From Calditrichota bacterium (GTDB taxonomy: Bacteria > Zixibacteria > MSB-5A5 > GN15 > FEB-12), in contig QQUK01000208.1 in NCBI GenBank assembly GCA_008501655.1, positions 1 through 6,514 on the forward strand: a DNA stretch of 6,514 nt, given 5' to 3'. The number at the start of each line of letters is the position of its first letter. Position 1 is the stretch's first letter. Position numbers and translations under genes: made by a program. Shown piece after piece: positions 5,108 through 6,514 of the stretch. The notes under the pieces were generated by a model. It ran no database searches. It had not been told where the DNA came from and was given only the letters and a program-made list of their open reading frames with translations.

Positions 5108-6514
5108 TTAAGTCTGGAACAAGTACTGCAGTTTTAAGAAAAACTTCCGCTGGTTTAATCTCAAATCATGAGCGTAAGTTGGCGGTTTGTTTACCTGATA
5201 TTCCTCCGTTGCATACTCATCATAAGACGAAACCATTCCAAGATAAAAGACGGTAAACGGATTTAACCGATAAGTCAGAAGCGGATCGACATTTATAAAC
5301 GAACCGTTCCGATAATGCTGTTCCAGATTATTGTCATTATCAGCATCATCTAAATAGATATTATTATAATCCCCATACTGGAAGACTAAGCGAAGGGAGA
5401 GTTTTTTATTATACTGGTATTGGAGTCTTGTTCTGGAAATTATCTGTTCATACAAGGTTTCGTTTGAACTTGTCCGGTCACCTTTTAAGTAGTTCAGATT
5501 AGGTTCGATTGTAATTCTGTCGGAAGGTTTGAGTTCAAATCCGGTCTGGAATTGCAACTCATCACTCGGTTCATAAACCCGACGGGCGATACTTTCACCG
5601 GTACGGACGGAGACATAATATCCGAATGCACCGGTCGGCTGACTGTTCACATTTACATTGAGGCTGACCATATCGGAGTATATATCGCCGGCATATTCTT
5701 CATAACTATTGTCATACGACATATTGATATTTGTCTGGGCATATTTCAGACTTGAATACAAATTGAAGTTGAAGTTCTGAATCTTTTTATGACCGGTCTG
5801 GAAATGCCACCTGCTGAAAGCTGAGAATTGAGGGGAGATTCTGGTAAATATCGAATTGCTGGGGTAAAATGTATATCCGGTATACAGATTTGCTGAACGG
5901 TGATTGTTAACAGGGTCATAACCTGTTTGGGTCCGGTAAGTCGGTTCAATCTGATTGTATCCGGCGACAAATCCGATATGTTTTGAAAAATGTTTCAGCT
6001 GGGTAATTAATGCAAACCCGTCTAACGATTCACCGTCAAAATTAAGAGTGTAAGAAGAGTCAGCATAGTAAATAGGATCGGTTCCTAAAATATCATTTAT
6101 TTCTTCTTTGGTATGCGTATAAATGAACTGACCTTCCCATGAGATTGAACGGGTGAGACTGATATCGCCGTCAACTGAGAGTACCGAGTTGGAACCATCA
6201 TGTTCATATCTGCGGTCGTTTATCATAAAACCGATACGGGAATTTTGTCCGACCGTTTTTACACCCCTGAAGATGTTAACATAACTTTTACTCGCTTTAA
6301 AGTTATAATCGTAATCCTCAAGCGGAATTATATACGCAGAACTGTCATCATAGGCAGACACAATACCGAACCTGAATTTTCCGGGTCAACCGGTCATCTT
6401 TACAGCAACTTCGGGATTAAAAATAGTTCTGGTATAAAATGAGTTGAACAGAGTCCGGAAGATATCAGCACCTTCCTGGAAGAAAGGGCGTCGTTCAGGG
6501 AAGAAAAGAGAGAA
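5108..6514 (-). pseudogene. DUF5916 outer-membrane beta-barrel protein, 5' partial, interrupted by an in-frame TGA
   Basis: Read from the right edge, one frame runs to the TAA at 5108-5110: 42 sense codons, a TGA at 6386-6388, then 425 sense codons. The residues before the TGA (FFPERRPFFQEGADIF, then FYTRTI) are a DUF5916 hallmark. Those after it (PGKFRFGIVSAYDDS) continue the same conserved stretch without any shift, so both pieces are one gene. The rest alternates polar and aromatic residues as in amphipathic barrel strands (NSRIGFMINDRR, LNPFTVFYLGMVSS) and ends FFLKLQYLFQT, the family's usual closing strand. Relatives carry a signal peptide and a CBM9-like domain upstream, outside this window; their function is not established. 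A GTG at 6361 could start a 417-codon ORF, but that product would lack export signal and N-terminal strands, so I do not accept it as the real start. It may be a recent pseudogene, a sequence error or a readthrough gene. Confidence 0.75.
6386..6388 (-). other. In-frame TGA within the DUF5916 frame
   Basis: Minus-strand codons read ATG ACC GGT TGA CCC GGA AAA. The interruption falls at the residue after KMTG, where relatives usually have Lys or Arg (LTGK/R-type motif). One base change from AGA, CGA or GGA would create it. The other complete genes here end in TAA or TAG, and the tryptophan codons I checked are TGG, so nothing supports a genome-wide reassignment of TGA to Trp. Confidence 0.8.

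Noticed and set aside
5552..5970. Open frames on both strands inside the DUF5916 gene
   Set aside because: They are shadows of a barrel gene whose own frame is supported by family motifs at both ends.
6357..6395. Selenocysteine insertion at the in-frame TGA
   Set aside because: DUF5916 is not a selenoprotein family, and I found no convincing stable stem-loop directly after the TGA; ACCG/CGGT pairing across the site breaks down after four base pairs.
6200..6442. Plus-strand open frame of 80 codons near the right edge
   Set aside because: It is antisense to the conserved DUF5916 segment on both sides of the TGA and shows no family resemblance.
5108..6514. Alternative genetic code reading TGA as Trp
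   Set aside because: The Trp codons checked across the regulator, feoB and the flanking genes are TGG, and the interrupted position is not a Trp position in the family motif.

Overview
The window looks like a chromosomal fragment from a member of the FCB superphylum (the wider Bacteroidetes/Ignavibacteria/Marinimicrobia/Calditrichota neighbourhood). The best evidence is the first protein, which ends in a type IX secretion (Por) type A sorting domain with the signature NYPNPFNP. The minus-strand gene is a DUF5916-type outer-membrane barrel, a family common in the same bacteria, and FeoB carries the Bacteroidetes-like gate motif FACAIPGIMATRT. G+C appears to be about 40 % by eye. I cannot place the organism more finely.

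Layout: (1) Bases 1-1584 (+) hold the 3' part of a large secreted M6-peptidase-like protein, cut by the window edge. It contains a CpG-starved stretch at about 908-1229. (2) The gap at 1585-1757 holds three consecutive hairpins, the first of which probably terminates gene 1. They are followed by a sigma70-like promoter and an inverted repeat that could be an operator. (3) Bases 1758-5068 (+) form a compact iron-uptake operon: a Fur-family regulator, feoA, feoB and a 52-residue FeoB-associated Cys-containing membrane protein that starts on the base after the feoB stop. (4) A strong hairpin at 5051-5080 lies inside the end of that small gene and serves the convergent transcript. (5) Bases 5108-6514 (-) hold the C-terminal part of a DUF5916 outer-membrane protein whose frame is interrupted by one in-frame TGA at 6386-6388.

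How the genes work together: FeoB is the inner-membrane Fe(II) transporter with a cytosolic G-protein domain. FeoA is its small SH3-like cytosolic partner. The 52-residue protein is probably an accessory membrane subunit. The Fur-family protein is the first gene of the same transcript, so it is likely both the metal sensor for the operon and its own regulator. The two flanking genes encode secreted or outer-membrane products and show no evident link to iron.

I found no wholly new system. The items most worth following up are the in-frame TGA in an otherwise intact DUF5916 frame, the CpG-depleted island in gene 1, the roughly 110-residue extra loop in FeoB, the unusual DNA- and metal-contact residues of the Fur protein, and the small Cys-containing protein whose 3' end doubles as the neighbour's terminator.
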